A stretch of DNA of 64,000 nucleotides from Luteimicrobium album (GCF_030161555.1 NZ_BSUK01000001.1:2232001-2296000); one strand, 5' to 3'. Positions 37,684 through 51,005 are shown, numbered from the stretch's first letter. Notes: generated by a model from the sequence alone, not told the origin. Made by a program: numbers and translations.

Positions 37684-38470
37684 GCACGTCAGACGCCGGC
37701 AGTGCTCCGGCAACCGCACCACACGAAGGCCGGTCCGCGACCAGCGGGCCGGCCTTCGCGGCCGTCCTGACCGCCGCGGGCTCGGGCACCCGGCTCGGCG
37801 CCGCGGTTCCCAAGGCGCTGGTCCCGCTCGGTGGCACGCCGCTCGTCGTGCACGCCGCGACACGGCTCGTGGAGGCCGGCGCGGCGGTCGTCGTCGTCAC
37901 GGCTCCGCCGGCCCACGCCGAGGCGCTCGGCGCCGCCCTGGGGGCGTCGGACGCGCTCCGTCCGCCTCGTGTGGTCGTCGTCCCCGGGGGCCCGCCCGGC
38001 AGGCCAGCGTGGCCGCCGGCCTGGCTGCGCTCCCGGCGTCGGCACCGCCCGTCGTCCTCGTGCACGACGCCGCCCGCGCGCTCGCCCCGGTGCCGCTCCT
38101 CGTTCGGGTCGCGCAGGCCGTCGCCGGGGGTCACGATGCCGTTGTGCCCGCCTTGCCCGTGACCGACACCGTCGTCCGTGTTCTCCCGGCCTCGGACGGC
38201 GAACCCGTCCGCTCGGCGGGGACCGTGGACCGCCGGAGCCTCCGAGCCGTCCAGACGCCCCAGGGCTTCCGCCGCGACGTGCTCGAGCGGGCGCACGCCG
38301 CGGGCGCCGGCGTCGCGGGGGACGAAGCGACGGCCGCGAGCGACGACGCGAGTCTCGTGGCGGCCCTCGGCGTCGACGTGGTGCTCGTCGAGGGCGACGC
38401 GCGCGCCCTGAAGATCACGACGTCGCACGACCTCGCGGTCGCGGGCCTGCTGCTCGAGGAGGGCGCGTGA
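37680..38470 (+). CDS. ispD: 2-C-methyl-D-erythritol 4-phosphate cytidylyltransferase (frameshift, start unclear)
   Basis: About 263 residues. CTP-binding [43 protein letters not shown] and [29 protein letters not shown] are diagnostic. It makes CDP-methylerythritol in the non-mevalonate isoprenoid pathway. Two problems are visible. One G is missing from the G5 run 37986-37990; restoring it gives [18 protein letters not shown]. And no ATG, GTG or TTG lies in frame upstream of the conserved start: either CTG 37680, overlapping the carD stop, is used, or a second missing base connects GTG 37702. The hairpin 37725-37757 lies inside this 5' part. The stop overlaps ispF (GTGA). Confidence 0.9.
37725..37757 (+). 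terminator. Hairpin after carD, inside the ispD 5' region
   Basis: GAAGGCCGG (37725-37733) pairs with CCGGCCTTC (37749-37757), loop of 15 bases, no U-tract. It may attenuate read-through from the abundant carD message into ispDF. Confidence 0.45.
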
Positions 38471-38997
38471 GCCCCGCACTCCTGCCGCGCACCGGCATCG
38501 GCACCGACGTGCACGCGTTCGACACCGACCCGGCCCGCGAGCTGTGGGTCGGCGGGCTGCACTGGCCGGGAGAGACCGGGCTGGCGGGGCACTCCGACGG
38601 GGACGTCGCGGCCCACGCCGCAGCCGACGCGCTGTTCTCCGCCTCGGGGCTCGGCGACCTCGGCTCGAACTTCGGCATCAGCGAGCCGGAGTGGGCGGGA
38701 GCCCGCGGCACCGCGCTGCTCGCGGAGGCGGCCCGCCGCGTCCGCGCCGCCGGCTTCGAGATCGGCAACGTCGCCGTCCAGGTGATCGGCAACCGTCCAC
38801 GCCTCGGCCCTCGCCGCGCGGAGGCGCAGGCCACGCTGAGCGAGGCCGCGGGCGCCGTCGTGACGCTCACCGCGACCACCACCGACGGCCTCGGCCTCAC
38901 GGGGCGGGGCGAGGGACTGGCCGCGCTCGCGACCGCGCTCGTCGTGCCGGTGCCACCGCCGGGCGGGCCGTCGGACGAACCCGGCGCCGCCGGGTGA
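38467..38997 (+). CDS. ispF: 2-C-methyl-D-erythritol 2,4-cyclodiphosphate synthase
   Basis: 176 residues. Zinc ligands in GTDVHAF and [15 protein letters not shown], with [15 protein letters not shown] and the C-terminal [17 protein letters not shown]. It closes the cyclic diphosphate of the isoprenoid precursor, one step after IspE. GTG 38467 overlaps the ispD stop, and its own stop overlaps the TetR start. The Pro/Gly-rich tail is an extension beyond the usual 155-160 residues. Confidence 0.96.
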   Translation: MSPALLPRTGIGTDVHAFDTDPARELWVGGLHWPGETGLAGHSDGDVAAHAAADALFSASGLGDLGSNFGISEPEWAGARGTALLAEAARRVRAAGFEIGNVAVQVIGNRPRLGPRRAEAQATLSEAAGAVVTLTATTTDGLGLTGRGEGLAALATALVVPVPPPGGPSDEPGAAG

Positions 38998-39602
38998 ACG
39001 AGCGCCTGAGCCACGAGCAGCGCCGCGAGCAGCTCGTCGCGGCCGCGCTGGCCGTCGCGCTCCGGGAGGGCGTCGAGGCCGTGACCGTCCGGTCGGTCGC
39101 GCGCGAGGCCGGCGTGCGTCCCGGCATCATCCACTACGTCTTCCGGGACAAGCACGAGATGCTCGCCGCGCTCAGCCGGCAGGTGGCAGCCATCGCGTCG
39201 ACGTTCCTCGACGACGCGATCACCGCGGGCGGCGACATCTCGACGACGATGCACGCGCTCGCCGACGCGATGTGGAAGGGCCTCGAGGCGAGGTCGCACC
39301 ACCAGCTCCTCACCATCGAGATCGCGACCCTCGGCGCCCGCGACGAGCGGATGCGCGCCATCGTGCTCGACCAGCTCAAGGCGCAGTGGGCGGCGTCCGA
39401 GAAGTACCTGTCGGCCGCGGCGCAGCTCGCGGGCGTCACCTACTCGATGGACGTCGCGCTGCTGGCCCGGATGGTGTCCGCGGAGATCGACGGCATCCAG
39501 ATCGCGTGGATGGTCGAGCACGACGACGCCGCGGCCATCGCGTCGTTCCACGCCGTGGCGGACGCGATCCTCGGCACCGTCCGGCCCCTGGGCAAGCGGT
39601 AG
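38994..39602 (+). CDS. TetR/AcrR-family regulator
   Basis: 202 residues. N-terminal [50 protein letters not shown] (about 12-58) is typical; the ligand-binding C-terminal half ([21 protein letters not shown]) is not assignable to a ligand. GTG 38994 overlaps the ispF stop (GTGA), so it is translationally coupled to isoprenoid genes, though a regulatory link is not shown. Other targets may lie elsewhere. Confidence 0.88.
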   Translation: MNERLSHEQRREQLVAAALAVALREGVEAVTVRSVAREAGVRPGIIHYVFRDKHEMLAALSRQVAAIASTFLDDAITAGGDISTTMHALADAMWKGLEARSHHQLLTIEIATLGARDERMRAIVLDQLKAQWAASEKYLSAAAQLAGVTYSMDVALLARMVSAEIDGIQIAWMVEHDDAAAIASFHAVADAILGTVRPLGKR

Positions 39603-39673
39603 CGCCGCCGTTCACCGACGTCCACCTGGCGGACGCGCGGAATGGCGGCGCCGTCGTCGGGCTTGGACCAGGC

Positions 39674-40087
39674 ATGACGCAGACGACGACGGCCCCCGCC
39701 CTCCCCGACGACGCGAAGGCGCTCCTCGACGCCCCCGAGCACGCGGTCATCGCGACCATCGACCCCGACGGCCGACCGCAGCTCTCGGTCGTGTGGGTCG
39801 CCCGGGACGGGGACGACGTGCTCGTCTCCACCGTGCGCGGGCGCCGCAAGGCCGACAACCTCGAGCGCGACCCGCGGGCCACCGTGCTCGTCTACCCGCG
39901 CGACGAGCCGCACCGCTACCTCGAGATCCGCGGCGACGTGACGCTCGTCGACGACCCGGACTCCCAGCTCATCCACGACCTGGTGCGCACCTACACGGGC
40001 GCCGAGCGGTACACGGGGGACGAGGGGACGGGCAACGAGCGCGTGATCGTGCGGGTCACGCCCCGCCGCGTCGTCTGGCGCGTCTGA
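39674..40087 (+). CDS. PPOX-class F420/FMN-dependent oxidoreductase
   Basis: 137 residues, a single split-barrel domain of the actinobacterial F420-binding group: [50 protein letters not shown], then [20 protein letters not shown]. Members use deazaflavin F420 or FMN to reduce diverse substrates; the substrate is not predictable. ATG 39674; no clear ribosome site. It stands between tetR and cysS. Confidence 0.85.
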   Translation: MTQTTTAPALPDDAKALLDAPEHAVIATIDPDGRPQLSVVWVARDGDDVLVSTVRGRRKADNLERDPRATVLVYPRDEPHRYLEIRGDVTLVDDPDSQLIHDLVRTYTGAERYTGDEGTGNERVIVRVTPRRVVWRV

Positions 40088-40116
40088 GGCGTTCTGCCCG
40101 GTGGGGGCGGCCCCGG

Positions 40117-40122
40117 TACCCT
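40117..40122 (+). promoter_or_regulatory. Leaderless -10 of cysS
   Basis: TACCCT, 6 bases before GTG 40129. One of the clearest leaderless layouts in the window. Confidence 0.5.
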
Positions 40123-40128
40123 TGCCGG

Positions 40129-41625
40129 GTGACCCTTCGCCTCTTCGACACCGCCACGCGCGACGTGCGGGACTTCGTGCCCGCTGTGCCCGGTGAGGTC
40201 GGCATCTACGTGTGTGGGGCCACCGTCCAGAGCGAGCCTCATATCGGGCACCTGCGCACCCAGGTCGCGTTCGACGTCCTGGTCCGCTGGCTGCGCCGGT
40301 CGGGCCTCGCCGTGACGCTCGTGCGCAACGTGACGGACATCGACGACAAGATCCTCGCCAAGGCCGCCGCCGCAGGTCAGCGGTGGTGGGAGCGGGCCGC
40401 GATCTACGAGCGCGAGTTCACGGCCGCGTACGACGCGGTCGGCGTCCTCCCGCCCACCTACGAGCCACGGGCGACCGGGCACGTCGTCGACATGGTCGGC
40501 CTGATGTCCCGCCTCGTCGAGCGAGGGCACGCCTACGTGGCCGCCGAGGGCGACGTCTACTTCGACGTGCGCTCCTGGCCCGACTACGGCTCGCTCACCA
40601 ACCAGCGCCTCGAGGACCTCACGATCGCCCCCGAGGACCTCGGCGTGGACGAGCCCGTGAACGCTGGCCTCAAGCGCGACCCGCACGACTTCGCCCTCTG
40701 GAAGGCACCGAAGGACGGCGAGCCCCCGACGGCGGCCTGGCCCACGCCCTTCGGCCGCGGGCGCCCCGGCTGGCACCTCGAGTGCTCCGCGATGGCCCAG
40801 CGCTACCTCGGCGACACGTTCGACATCCACGGCGGCGGCCTCGACCTGCGCTTCCCGCACCACGAGAACGAGCAGGCCCAGTCCCGCGCCGCCGGGTACG
40901 GCTTCGCGCGCTACTGGCTGCACAGCGCCTGGGTCACGCAGGGCGGCGCCAAGATGAGCAAGTCGCTCGGCAACGGGCTGCTCGTCCGCGAGGTCCTCGC
41001 CCACGCACCGGCCTCGGCGCTCCGCTACGCCCTCACCGCCGTCCAGTACCGCTCGATGCTCGAGTGGACCCCCGACACCCTCGCCGAGGCCGAGGCGACC
41101 TGGGACCGGTTCGCCGGGTTCGTCGCGCGGGCGTCGGAGCGCGTGGGCACGGTCGACGACGCCGAGATCCGGTCCGCGGCGCTGCCCGAGGCTTTCGTCG
41201 CGGCGATGGACGACGACCTCAACGTCCCGGCGGCGCTCGCCGTCGTCCACGAGCACCTGCGGCTCGGGAACACCGCCCTCGCGGCGGCCTCCGCCGGCGG
41301 GTGGCACGGGCCCGAGGTCGACGCCGCGCGCCGTGACGTGCGGGCCGAGCTGGTCGCCGTTCGGGCGATGCTCGACGTCCTCGGGCTCGACCCCGGCGAC
41401 CCCCACTGGGCCACGGGCGGCGACTCGCTCTACGCGGACGCGCTGGGCGCGGTCGTGCAGGCCGAGCTCGACGCCCGTGCCGAGGCGCGGGCCGCACGCG
41501 ACTTCGCGACCGCGGACCTGATCCGCGGGCGCCTCGCAGCAGCGGGCATCCTCGTCGAGGACCAGCCCACCGGCGCGCGGTGGAGTCTCGCCGCGCCCGC
41601 CCCCACCGAACGATTGCAGGACTGA
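40129..41625 (+). CDS. cysS: Cysteinyl-tRNA synthetase
   Basis: 498 residues. Class I signatures: PHIGHLRTQ (HIGH) and KMSKSLGN (KMSKS). Zinc ligands [14 protein letters not shown], and [19 protein letters not shown]. Full CysRS length with the C-terminal anticodon part, so it is the tRNA enzyme and not the mycothiol ligase MshC. It charges tRNA-Cys. GTG 40129 is placed by the -10 six bases before it. rlmB starts 2 bases after the stop, an operon common in actinobacteria. Confidence 0.97.
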   Translation: MTLRLFDTATRDVRDFVPAVPGEVGIYVCGATVQSEPHIGHLRTQVAFDVLVRWLRRSGLAVTLVRNVTDIDDKILAKAAAAGQRWWERAAIYEREFTAAYDAVGVLPPTYEPRATGHVVDMVGLMSRLVERGHAYVAAEGDVYFDVRSWPDYGSLTNQRLEDLTIAPEDLGVDEPVNAGLKRDPHDFALWKAPKDGEPPTAAWPTPFGRGRPGWHLECSAMAQRYLGDTFDIHGGGLDLRFPHHENEQAQSRAAGYGFARYWLHSAWVTQGGAKMSKSLGNGLLVREVLAHAPASALRYALTAVQYRSMLEWTPDTLAEAEATWDRFAGFVARASERVGTVDDAEIRSAALPEAFVAAMDDDLNVPAALAVVHEHLRLGNTALAAASAGGWHGPEVDAARRDVRAELVAVRAMLDVLGLDPGDPHWATGGDSLYADALGAVVQAELDARAEARAARDFATADLIRGRLAAAGILVEDQPTGARWSLAAPAPTERLQD

Positions 41626-41626
41626 C

Positions 41627-42634
41627 ATGGCAGGCAACTCGAAGCGTCGCGGCGCCGTCCGCAAGCCCGGCTCCAAGAAGGGCGCGACGGTCGGCTCGGG
41701 CGGCCAGCGCCGCAAGGGTCTCGAGGGCCGTGGCCCGACGCCCAAGGCGGAGGACCGCACGTACCACGTCGCCCACAAGCGCAAGGCCGAGGCGGAGAAG
41801 AAGGTGGCCGGGTCCTCCGGTCGCGGGGGCGACCGGCCCCGTAACGGCGGCCGTGGTGGGTCGAGCCGCGGTCCCGGCCGCGGGGCGGCCACCGAGGTCG
41901 TGACCGGCCGGAACGCGGTGCTCGAGGCGCTGCGCGCGCGCGTCCCGGTGACCACCCTCTACGTGGCCTCGCGTCTCGAGGCCGACGACCGCACCCGCGA
42001 GATCCTCCAGATCGCGTCCGGGCGCGGGTACAACCTCCTCGAGGTCACGAAGCCCGAGCTCGACCGGCTCACCGACGGCTCGATCCACCAGGGCGTCGCC
42101 GTCCAGGTGCCGCCCTACGAGTACGCCGACCTCGACGACCTCCTCGACTCTGCCGCCCGCAGCGGCACCGCACCGCTGCTCGTCGCGCTCGACGGCGTGA
42201 CCGACCCCCGCAACCTCGGTGCCGTCATGCGGTCGGCCGGGGCGTTCGGCGGGCACGGCGTGATCGTGCCCGAACGACGGGCCGCCGGGGTGACCGCGTC
42301 GGCGTGGAAGACGTCCGCCGGCGCCGCGGCCCGCGTGCCCGTCGCACGCGTCACCAACCTCGCCCGCGCCCTCGGCGAGCTCAAGCAGGCCGGGTGCTTC
42401 GTCGTCGGGCTCGACGGGGACGGGCCCACCGCGATCGGCGACGTCGCGTTCGCGACGGACCCGCTCGTCGTCGTCGTCGGCTCCGAGGGCAAGGGGCTGT
42501 CGCGGCTCGTCCGCGAGGCGTGCGACGTCGTCGCGTCGATCCCGATCACGTCGGAGGTCGAGTCGCTCAACGCGTCCGTGGCGGGCGGGATCGCCCTCTA
42601 CGAGGTCGCGCGCCTGCGCTCGCAGGCCGAGTAG
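41627..42634 (+). CDS. rlmB: 23S rRNA (guanosine(2251)-2'-O)-methyltransferase, SpoU/TrmH family
   Basis: 335 residues. A basic, Gly/Arg/Lys-rich N-terminal extension of about 85 residues precedes the substrate-binding domain ([23 protein letters not shown]) and the SPOUT domain with [39 protein letters not shown] and [22 protein letters not shown] (three SpoU motifs). It 2'-O-methylates 23S rRNA in the peptidyl-transferase region. ATG 41627 is two bases after cysS. The N-terminal extension is common in actinobacteria. Confidence 0.93.
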   Translation: MAGNSKRRGAVRKPGSKKGATVGSGGQRRKGLEGRGPTPKAEDRTYHVAHKRKAEAEKKVAGSSGRGGDRPRNGGRGGSSRGPGRGAATEVVTGRNAVLEALRARVPVTTLYVASRLEADDRTREILQIASGRGYNLLEVTKPELDRLTDGSIHQGVAVQVPPYEYADLDDLLDSAARSGTAPLLVALDGVTDPRNLGAVMRSAGAFGGHGVIVPERRAAGVTASAWKTSAGAAARVPVARVTNLARALGELKQAGCFVVGLDGDGPTAIGDVAFATDPLVVVVGSEGKGLSRLVREACDVVASIPITSEVESLNASVAGGIALYEVARLRSQAE

Positions 42635-42649
42635 GCGGCACCCTCTGCT

Positions 42650-42711
42650 CGCGAGGTAGTACGGCCGCCGGTATACCTCGCGAGGTATACCGGCGGCCGT
42701 ACTACGTCGCG
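42650..42711. terminator. Perfect 50-bp palindrome in a 62-bp inverted repeat
   Basis: 42656-42680 and 42681-42705 are perfect complements with no loop (GTAGTACGGCCGCCGG onward, centre CCTCGCGAGG). After one mismatch, pairing continues 5 more bp on each side. It sits exactly between the convergent ends of rlmB and the DUF4032 gene, so a bidirectional terminator is likely. As DNA it could extrude as a cruciform. Confidence 0.7.
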
Positions 42712-42719
42712 GGGATTCG

Positions 42720-43940
42720 TCAGCTGTCCTCGCCGAGCAGCGCCTGCTCGTCCCGCCGGTGCCGCAGTACGTTGTCGACGTAGGACCGCACGACCTCCGG
42801 CATCGGCACGTCCCGCTGCTGCTGCTCCGACAGGAACCAGCGGTGGTCGAGCATCTCGTGGAAGAGCTGGGCGGGCTCGAGCTTGCCGCGCAGCTCGCGG
42901 GGCACGGCGCGGACGCTGGGCTCGAAGACCTCGGTGAGCCAGTCGTGCGCGACGAACGACTCGTCGTCGTTCTGCCGTTCGGTCGCGGCCCGATAGGAGT
43001 CGAGGTCGTTGAGGAGCCGGCGGGCCTGGTTCTCCTGGACGTCGAGGCCGGTGAGTCGCATGAGGCGCCGGGAGTGGTGCCCGGCGTCGACGACCTTCGG
43101 CTGGATCCGGACGGTGGTGCCGTCGATGTCGGTGGTCATGGCGAGCTCGTCGACGTCGAAGCCGAGGTCGTTGAGCCGGTCGATGCGGGCGGCGACCCGC
43201 CACCGCTCGGCGGCGTCGAAGCTCTCCGCGGTCGTCAGGGAGGCCCACAGCTCCTGGTACCGCTCGACGAGCAGGTCGCCGATGGCGAGCTCGTCGACGT
43301 CCTCGTCGAGCAGCTCGCCGGCGGCGAGGTCCATGAGCTCGCCGATGATGTTGGTGCGGGCGAGGTCGACGTCGTAGTTGCGCTGGCCGTCGGTGAGCTT
43401 GCGGTGCAGGTCGCCCGTCTCGGCGTCGACGAGGTACGCGGCGAAGGCCTCGGCGTCGCGGCGGAACAGCGTGTTCGACAGGGAGACGTCGCCCCAGTAG
43501 AACCCGACGACGTGCAGCCGGACGAGGAGCACCGCGAGGGCGTCGATGAGCCGCGTCAGCGTGTCGGGGCGCAGCGCCTGGCTGAACAGCGCGCGGTAGG
43601 GGAGCGAGTACTGGAGGTGCTCGGTCACGAGCACGGCCTCGAGGGGCTCGCCGTCGGGGTCGAGGCGCCCGGTCACGACACCGACGGGGTCCACGCTCGG
43701 CACGTCGAGCCGCTTGAGCTGGCGCAGCAGCGCGTACTCGCGGTACGCGACGGTCTCGCCGATCTCCTTGAGCGCGATGACGCGCCCGGACAGCCGCACG
43801 AACCGGACGGTGTGCCGGGAGATGCCGCGGGGGAGGGCGGCGATCCGGTCGGCGGGCCAGTCCTCGAGGGGCACGTCCCACGGGAGGTCGAGGAGCGCCG
43901 GGTCGGGGGCGGACGCGGTGATCTGCAGGTCGTGACTCAT
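42720..43940 (-). CDS. DUF4032 / lipopolysaccharide-kinase-like protein
   Basis: 406 residues. The first half has a kinase-like fold: ALKEIGETVAYREYALLRQLKRLDVPSV (Lys and helix C Glu), ALAVLLVRLHVVGFYWGDVSLSNTLF (catalytic-loop-like, W-G-D-x5-N) and AYLVDAETGDLH (DAE in place of DFG). The second half is the actinobacterial DUF4032 region (HDWLTEVFEPSVRAVP). It is probably a cytoplasmic small-molecule or protein kinase; the substrate is unknown. It lies downstream of nothing on its own strand except the sugar ATPase gene's terminator, so it is probably monocistronic. Confidence 0.8.
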   Translation of the reverse strand: MSHDLQITASAPDPALLDLPWDVPLEDWPADRIAALPRGISRHTVRFVRLSGRVIALKEIGETVAYREYALLRQLKRLDVPSVDPVGVVTGRLDPDGEPLEAVLVTEHLQYSLPYRALFSQALRPDTLTRLIDALAVLLVRLHVVGFYWGDVSLSNTLFRRDAEAFAAYLVDAETGDLHRKLTDGQRNYDVDLARTNIIGELMDLAAGELLDEDVDELAIGDLLVERYQELWASLTTAESFDAAERWRVAARIDRLNDLGFDVDELAMTTDIDGTTVRIQPKVVDAGHHSRRLMRLTGLDVQENQARRLLNDLDSYRAATERQNDDESFVAHDWLTEVFEPSVRAVPRELRGKLEPAQLFHEMLDHRWFLSEQQQRDVPMPEVVRSYVDNVLRHRRDEQALLGEDS

Positions 43941-44007
43941 GGTCCAGTCATCCTCCCAGGCCCGACGCCGTCGGGCCCGCCCGATTTCGGTGCGGCAGCG
44001 GTGGACG

Positions 44008-44049
44008 CACCGCGGGGCGGGCCCGGCGAACCGGACCCGCCCCGCGGTG
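44008..44049 (-). terminator. Terminator after the sugar ABC ATPase
   Basis: CACCGCGGGGCGGG (44008-44021) pairs perfectly with CCCGCCCCGCGGTG (44036-44049), loop of 14 bases, 13 bases past the stop. Confidence 0.75.
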
Positions 44050-44062
44050 GTGGTGACGTGCG

Positions 44063-45193
<1,131 letters not shown>

Positions 45194-45318
45194 CGTTGCT
45201 ACTTCCCTTCACCGGCAGGTACGTGCCGGACGATCCGTCGTGACGGGATGAGTGGGCGGCGTGTGCCGCCCCGGGAGCATGCTATCCGACCCGGATGGGT
45301 GCTCCTGTGACGGACGTC

Positions 45319-47577
<2,259 letters not shown>

Positions 47578-47608
47578 CGGGCGTCAGCTCCTGTCCGTCG
47601 GTGCTCCC

Positions 47609-47614
47609 AGCGTA
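47609..47614 (-). promoter_or_regulatory. -10 of otsAB
   Basis: TACGCT on the minus strand, about 31 bases before the start, leaving room for the CAGGAG ribosome site. Shares a 141-bp divergent region with the kinase gene. Confidence 0.4.
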
Positions 47615-47706
47615 GCCAGTGGTGTCGTCGTACGCCCCGGGCCGGCGGGCCGGGCGCGAGGCGTCCGACCGGCGACGACGTCCCACGCGAGCAGGTCCGA
47701 CGCCGC

Positions 47707-47712
47707 TACGGT
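47707..47712 (+). promoter_or_regulatory. Leaderless -10 of the Ser/Thr kinase gene
   Basis: TACGGT, 6 bases before ATG 47719. Confidence 0.5.
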
Positions 47713-47718
47713 GAACCC

Positions 47719-49418
47719 ATGTGGGCTGCGGCGACACCCGGCGACGAGGTGGGTGGGTACCGGATCGTCGCGCGCCTCGGGCAGGGCGCCACGGGCGCCG
47801 TGTACCGGGCGGAGGACGGTGGCGGGCACCCCGTCGCCATCAAGGTGCTGCACGCCGGGCCCGACACCGACGAGTCCGCCCGTGCCCGGCTGGCCCGTGA
47901 GGCCGCGACGCTCCGCCGCCTCGACCACCCCGCCGTCGCCGCCGTGCTCGACGTCGAGCTCGAGGGCGAGTCCCCGTTCATCGTCACCGAGCTCGTCGAC
48001 GGGCACAGCCTCGAGGACGACGTCGCGCTCCACGGCCCGTACGACGCCGCCCGCCTGGCCTCGCTCGCGGGCGACCTCGCCGACGCGCTCCAGGCCGTGC
48101 ACGGAGCCGGCGTCGTGCACCGCGACCTCAAGCCCAGCAACATCATGGTGACCGCGCACGGGCCCGTCCTCATCGACTTCGGCATCGCGCACGGGTTCGA
48201 GGACGCCCGCATGACCACCGACGGCCTCGTCATGGGGACGCCCGGGTACCTCGCCCCCGAGATGCTCACCGGCGCCGACCCGTCCGTCGCCACCGACTGG
48301 TGGGGGTGGGCGGCGTCGCTCGCGTTCGCCGCGACCGCCCGCGCGCCGTTCGGCGTCACCCCGGTCGACGCCGTCCTCGCGCGGGCCCAGGCCGGCGCCG
48401 CCGACCTGCGCGGCGTCGGCCCGCTGAGGGGCGAGGCGATCGCGGGCGCCCTGCGCCCGGACCCCGGGGAGCGCTGGCAGCCCGACGACGTCGTCCGGGC
48501 CCTGCGCAAGGCCGCCGACGGCGGCGACGAACCCCACCCCGTCGCCCCCGGCGACCTCGTCGAGACCGTCGCCCTCGGCGCGGCGTCCCAGTGGCCCACG
48601 CAGGTCGTCACCCGCGACCCCCGCACCGCGCCCGTCAACGACGGCCGGACCCGCGCCGTCGCCACCGACGTCCCACCACCCCCGCCGCCCGCGACCGACG
48701 CGACGGAGGTCATGGCGCCCGTCGAACCGGCCGCCGGCGCGGACGGCCAGGACACCGACTGGCTCGAACCCGTCCCCGAGGAGGTGTACGAGTCCGCGTC
48801 CGGGTACGTCCGGCCCCGCCACCCCAGCCGCTCCGGCCTGCTCGTCGCGCTCGCGCTGCCCCTCGTCGCCGCGGCGGCCACCTGGCCCGGGCTCGCGTTC
48901 GTCGCCCTCGCCGCGCTCGTCGTCCTCGCCCGCTACGTCGGCTACGCCGCCGACTCCTCCACGGCCGCCGCGAACGCCGCGGCGTCGGCCGGTCCGACGG
49001 CGCACGCGTCGCCCTCATCGCCCCCTGGCACCTCGTGCGCGGCGTCGTCGGGTCGCTGCCCTCGCTCGTCGTCGCCGGGTGCGCCGGGCTCGTGCTCGTC
49101 GTCGGCGCCTGGTGGGTGCTCGACCGGCACGTCCTCGTCGCCGACACCGACCACCCCGACCAGAACGCCGCCTGGCTCTACGGGCTCGTCCTCGCCGTCA
49201 CCATGGTCGTCGCCGTCCTGCTCGCCTGGTTCGGTCCCGCGACGTCCGTCACCCGCGACGGCGCCCGCGCCGGGCTTCGGCACCTCGTCCCCGGGCGGCG
49301 GACCGCGGTCGTCGTCGTGGTCCTCGCCGTCGCGGCCGCGGTGTGGTTGGGGTGGATCGCGTGGGACGGGCACGCGATCGGGTGGTGGCCGTTCCCGGGG
49401 GCGCCGGACCTCTCCTGA
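47719..49418 (+). CDS. Membrane Ser/Thr protein kinase with polytopic C-terminus (apparent frameshift)
   Basis: About 567 residues after correction. The kinase domain at about 10-270 is complete: GQGATGAVYRAED (Gly loop), VAIKVL (Lys), VVHRDLKPSNIMV (catalytic loop), LIDFGIAHG (DFG), MGTPGYLAPEML. A disordered Pro/Thr linker follows, then at least four to five membrane helices instead of PASTA repeats (LLVALALPLVAAAATWPGLAFVALAALVVL in the first frame; VVGSLPSLVVAGCAGLVLVVGAWWVL, VLAVTMVVAVLLAWF, VVVVVLAVAAAVWLGWI in the next). The frame change lies at about 48960-49010 and needs one extra base. If real rather than an error, the last three helices would be lost. Divergent from otsAB. Confidence 0.88.
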
Positions 49419-49862
49419 GGTACTTCGGGCGGGTTGTGGTTCCGGCGGCGGGGTCGAGTGGGGTGCGCGCGACCTACCATCCGCAGCCCTCGTTCCTCGG
49501 GCTGCTCCCGCCAGCCCCGCCACGGTCGCGCGCACCCCACTCGATCCCACCCTTCGCCGTCCCGTCACCTGTCCGCGGCATCCGCAGAGCCCGCGGCGTG
49601 CGTCCCCGGGTGTGGGGAGCGGGGACTGCCCGCGGGGCTGAGCCTCGGGTCGTCGAACCGACTCGGATCGTCGTCCGGGATGTTGTCCGGCGACGATCTG
49701 AGCAAGTTCGACGTATCCGGACGCGGGGCGGCAGCGTGGCCGACGACGGCGCTCGGGGGTCCCGCGTCCAGGAGCCTCCCAGCATCGGCCGTTTGGATAC
49801 GCTGTGGACCCATGGAGCGAGGCGCCTGAACGCGTCGCGCGCGAACGAGAACAGGACACGGG
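49419..49862. other. Intergenic region between kinase gene and DsbA-like gene
   Basis: 444 bases without a convincing gene. It holds the long hairpin 49450-49548; then GC-rich sequence where I see nothing specific; then GATACGCTGTGG near 49795, whose TACGCT may be the -10 for the next gene. Confidence 0.55.
49450..49548. terminator. Long hairpin with 21-bp perfect arms and a second hairpin in its loop
   Basis: TCGAGTGGGGTGCGCGCGACC (49454-49474) pairs perfectly with 49524-49544, and three more pairs form outside a G-U. The 49-base loop itself contains GCAGCCC...GGGCTGC. It starts about 30 bases past the kinase stop. Confidence 0.6.
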
Positions 49863-50698
49863 ATGCCCGACGACTCGAACCTCACCAAGTCGCAGCGCCG
49901 CGACGCCGCGCGCGCTGAGGCCCTGAAGCTGCGCCAGGAGCAGGAACGCCGCGAGAAGCGGAACCGTTTCATCACGATCGGTGTGCTGGTCGTGCTGGTG
50001 GTGGCGGTCGTGCTCGCGGTCGTGTTCATCAACCAGGCCAACAAGCCCAAGTCGCTCGCCGACGTCAAGGCGCCGTCGACCGCCGAGTCCGTCAAGGACG
50101 GCGGTGGCATCCCCGTCGACAAGGACGGGGTCGCCGGCAAGACGAACGCCGGCGCCGTGACCGTCGACCTCTACTTCGACTACATGTGCCCCAACTGCGG
50201 GAACTTCGAGAAGGTCAACAAGGACGACCTCGACTCGCTGCGTGAGGACGGCACCATCACGTTCGTCATGCACCCCGTGGCGATCCTCAACGCGAATTCG
50301 CAGGGCACGAACTACTCGACACGTTCGGCCAGCGCGTTCGCAACCGTCGCCGACCAGGAGCCCGACAAGGTGATCCAGTTCCACGAGGCGCTCTACGCGA
50401 ACCAGCCGCAGGAAGGCAGCACGGGCCTAACCGACGACCAGCTCAAGGACTACGCGGTCCAGGCCGGCGTGTCCCAGAAGGTCGCCGACCAGTTCAGCGA
50501 CCACACCTTCTCCGCCTGGGTCAATGCGTGGACGGACCACGTTGGTGATGACAAGAACCTTGCCAACCCACAGACCGGAGGCTTTGGTACGCCGACGATC
50601 CTCATCAACGGCAAGCTCTGGGGTACGAACGGCGAGTGGGGACGCCAGGCGCCCTGAAGTCGGCGATCGAGGCGGCGAAGTCCGGCTCGACGAACTGA
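49863..50698 (+). CDS. DsbA-like thioredoxin-fold membrane-anchored protein (apparent frameshift at 3' end)
   Basis: About 278 residues after correction. Charged cytoplasmic start (KSQRRDAARAEALKLRQEQERREKR), one membrane helix (FITIGVLVVLVVAVVLAVVFI), then a DsbA/thioredoxin-like domain with FDYMCPNCGNFEK (CPNC active site), VADQFSDHTFSAWV, and the cis-Pro region FGTPTILINGKLW. It probably oxidises or isomerises disulfides of exported proteins. The first frame stops early (WGRQAP); one G restored in the G4 run 50638-50641 gives WGTPGALKSAIEAAKSGSTN and a stop at 50698. A terminator follows. Confidence 0.9.
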
Positions 50699-50728
50699 CC
50701 ACCCTGGTCGCATGCAGCGACTCACGAT

Positions 50729-50760
50729 GAAGCCCGGGACCGCGTGGCGGCCCGGGCTTC
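50729..50760 (+). terminator. Terminator after the DsbA-like gene
   Basis: GAAGCCCGGG (50729-50738) pairs perfectly with CCCGGGCTTC (50751-50760), followed by GTTGT. Confidence 0.8.
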
Positions 50761-50849
50761 GTTGTCCCCGCCAGGGCCGCGCGCCCGGTAGGCTGTGCCG
50801 AGCATCCGTGCGCCCGGCGTGCCCCGACTACGCCGGCGGCGCCCGGCGT

Positions 50850-50922
50850 GCCGCCTTAGCTCAGCTGGTAGAGCGCTCGCCTTGTAAGCGAAAGGTCGTC
50901 GGTTCGAACCCGACAGGCGGCT
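50850..50922 (+). tRNA. tRNA-Thr (anticodon TGT)
   Basis: Complete cloverleaf: acceptor GCCGCCT/AGGCGGC, D-arm TTAGCTCAGCTGGTAGAGC, anticodon stem with CTTGTAAG, T-arm GTCGGTTCGAACCCGAC. CCA is not encoded. Its 3' part is the attachment site of the downstream element. Confidence 0.97.
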
Positions 50923-50923
50923 C
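50884..50923. repeat. attL: 3' part of tRNA-Thr
   Basis: Forty bases from the anticodon loop to one base past the discriminator are identical to 61677-61716. The integrase gene starts its 3' end 82 bases inside, as usual for tRNA-targeting tyrosine recombinases. Confidence 0.9.
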
Positions 50924-50982
50924 ACATCGGCGCAGGTCAGAGGCTATTTCTGACCTGCGCCGTCTCCTGTTACATGGGCGCT

Positions 50983-51005
50983 ATCCACCGGAAACCCACC
51001 GCTTT
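50983..51005. repeat. Candidate integrase arm sites next to attL
   Basis: ATCCACCGGAAA (50983) and ACCCACCGCTTT (50994-51005) match the motif found three times beside attR. They lie between attL and the integrase stop. Confidence 0.45.
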
